From Nostoc sp. MS1 (GTDB lineage Bacteria; Cyanobacteriota; Cyanobacteriia; Cyanobacteriales; Nostocaceae): 64,000 nucleotides of DNA. Both the position numbers and the translations under genes were made by a program. The notes beneath the pieces were generated by a model, which saw nothing but the letters and a program-made list of their open reading frames with translations, did not search any database and was not told the origin of the DNA. Every line of letters starts with the position of its first letter. Position 1 is the first letter of the stretch. Where the stretch lies: contig NZ_AP023441.1 of the NCBI RefSeq assembly GCF_019976755.1, positions 6,817,501 to 6,881,500 of the forward strand, in the 5' to 3' direction. Shown piece after piece: positions 62,966 to 64,000 of this stretch.

Positions 62966-63064
62966 CTATATGTCGTCGTTGATGCCATTGCCTGCATTTT
63001 TTAACGCTAATACAGTGTGGGAGCCAATATATCCGGCTCCACCTGTGACTAGGATGGTTGACAT
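62966..63064 (-). pseudogene. galE: N-terminal remnant of UDP-glucose 4-epimerase (galE)
   Basis: The ATG at 63064 opens 'MSTILVTGGAGYIGSHTVLA' and 'LKNAG', a perfect GalE-type Rossmann start (TGGAGYIGSH), then goes out of similarity and stops at 62966-62968. About 27 of some 330 codons are left. The IS-like element starts only a few bases upstream, so the gene has lost its promoter as well as its 3' part. Confidence 0.85.
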
Positions 63065-63067
63065 AAT

Positions 63068-64000
63068 TAGGGCTTGCTGAAAAAGTCATTTCAAAGGAAG
63101 AGAAAAATTGATTAAGTAGTCAGTCCAGAAAAAAGATAAGTTTTTGTTGTTTAAGGTTTAATGAAATATCAGTTTCGATAATAGAAGAAGTAAAAAAAGA
63201 CTCAGTTTTGAAAAATAGGCAAAAAAATACACAAAAAAGCCGTAATAGCAGAGTAGAAAGATTCATAACTAAAAAAGTTATGGCAATAGCGGTGAAAGAA
63301 GTATGAGGAAGTTTAGCCATAACTCTACCAAGGCTAAATCTTCGTTTACCTTGTCCAAACTTGCCCTCAATACAATTACGAATCCTTTCGTCATAAGCGG
63401 CTTGTTTCTTCTTTTCAGGGCTGACATTTTGGGGGGGTCTACCTAGTGGTGGGCCACTAATTCTAATTCCCCTTTCTTGACACCAAGCTCGATTCTCCCT
63501 CGTCCGATAAATCTTATCAACATGAACTGATTCAGGATAATATCCGGTGTAGTTTTTGTATGCTTCTACTTGTGATTTTAAGTCTCCTGATTCGTTAAAG
63601 TTGTCCCAACTAATATGGTCTAAAAATACATAGCCATCATAGTAACTAGCTGAAAACTTAGCCCCAAACTCTACTGTTCTCCCGGCTTTACCTCGGATAA
63701 TCGGACGAATGTGTGGTTGGTTTAAACTGACAATGCGGTCTTGTATACTAATTTTTTGATTTTCATATAACCATAACTGTTGACGATAAACTTCTGCTAC
63801 TACTAGCAACATCTTATATTGACTGTTGCTCAGTTTTAATAGTGACGCACCTAAATTTATTAGCTGCTGAATATGAGTTAAATTTCTGTTGATATATTGC
63901 AGTTGCTTTCTGATAGCTTTCCTTCTTTCTTTAACTGTTGGTTTTCTTTTCTTGGCTACTGCTAAATAATCCTTTCTTGCTTTGTTTCTGTAGGTTCTTG
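63068..64000 (-). mobile_element. Partial IS5/IS1182-type insertion sequence at the window edge
   Basis: The end near 63068 (GGGCTTGCTGAAAAAGTC) is a typical terminal repeat-like sequence next to the galE remnant. The transposase frame continues beyond 64000, so the other end is outside the window. Confidence 0.75.
63120..64000 (-). CDS. IS5-type transposase, 5' part beyond the window
   Basis: The minus-strand frame is open from 64000 to the stop at 63120, about 293 codons, with no need for the inner ATG at 63812. The DDE-type region includes 'GKAGRTVEFGAKFSASYYDG', 'YYPESVHVDKIYRTRENRAW', 'GIRISGPPLGRPP' and the Glu motif 'ERIRNCIEGKFGQGKRRFSL'. This is the IS5-like DDE_Tnp_1 group. The last 40 residues are very Phe/Leu-rich. 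Confidence 0.88.
   Translation of the reverse strand, partial: RTYRNKARKDYLAVAKKRKPTVKERRKAIRKQLQYINRNLTHIQQLINLGASLLKLSNSQYKMLLVVAEVYRQQLWLYENQKISIQDRIVSLNQPHIRPIIRGKAGRTVEFGAKFSASYYDGYVFLDHISWDNFNESGDLKSQVEAYKNYTGYYPESVHVDKIYRTRENRAWCQERGIRISGPPLGRPPQNVSPEKKKQAAYDERIRNCIEGKFGQGKRRFSLGRVMAKLPHTSFTAIAITFLVMNLSTLLLRLFCVFFCLFFKTESFFTSSIIETDISLNLKQQKLIFFLD

Noticed and set aside
63120..63812. Transposase start at 63812
   Set aside because: The frame is open to the window edge and the upstream residues are basic and helical, like the rest of the transposase, so the gene continues outside.

Overview
The window reads as chromosome of a filamentous, heterocyst-forming cyanobacterium of the Nostoc/Anabaena type. 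The basis is: many copies of the HIP1 octamer GCGATCGC, two HetP-family genes (a family known from heterocyst differentiation), a XisH/XisI pair, an SLH-OprB iron-uptake porin, a Kdp operon with the extended small subunit KdpG known from Anabaena, abundant 7-base tandem repeats, and AT-rich intergenic DNA. The species is inferred from family content only.

1-8.7 kb: a WD40 protein cut by the window edge, a GTP cyclohydrolase II, small enzymes (ABM monooxygenase, SAM methyltransferase, VOC protein), a HlyD-type pseudogene, an intact IS630-family element whose transposase needs a -1 frameshift, a ParA/ribbon-helix-helix pair, a GerMN lipoprotein and a LOG-like protein. 8.7-17 kb: a tyrosine recombinase with an R-Y-R-Y catalytic set, a multi-PAS histidine kinase, a Uma2 protein, and a FecCD/FecE-type ABC importer whose ATPase gene is split by a second IS630-family element. 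A cobalamin-riboswitch-like remnant lies upstream of the permease. 17-29 kb: a degenerate single-domain response regulator overlapping a DUF2294 gene, a TPR protein, an NMT1/THI5-like pseudogene, tryptophan genes (trpC and a fused trpE-trpG) with a HetP-family gene between them, an AraC-type response regulator, ispE and rsmA.

29-46 kb: a divergent MetK-like protein, a PEGL-type cation P-type ATPase, a PPOX protein, an aldehyde dehydrogenase, a peptidoglycan-binding protein, cobS, a CNT nucleoside transporter and an SLH-anchored glycosyl-hydrolase-like protein. 44.6-53.7 kb: a NarL-type response regulator and histidine kinase face a potassium-uptake operon kdpA-kdpB-kdpG-kdpC. This is followed by a one-TM small protein and a Ser/Thr kinase; no kdpD is seen. 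A 21-bp tandem array fills the kdpA-kdpB gap and keeps an open frame. 54-64 kb: iron porin, DHA2-type MFS exporter, MlaE-type permease, SDR enzyme, xseA, a possible 14-codon gene with a strong Shine-Dalgarno and a terminator just before a second HetP-family gene, XisH with an internal deletion, xisI broken by a 23-bp insertion inside a HIP1 site, a galE remnant and a partial IS5-type transposase at the right edge.

The window is a mosaic of housekeeping genes and regulators with many scars of mobile or repetitive DNA: three IS copies, at least six gene remnants, and several dispersed repeats that also form the 3' ends of genes (rsmA, P-type ATPase). The most unusual points are the repeat-coded ORF inside kdp, the IS insertion that splits the ABC ATPase, the short ORF/terminator ahead of hetP, and the HIP1 insertion in xisI.
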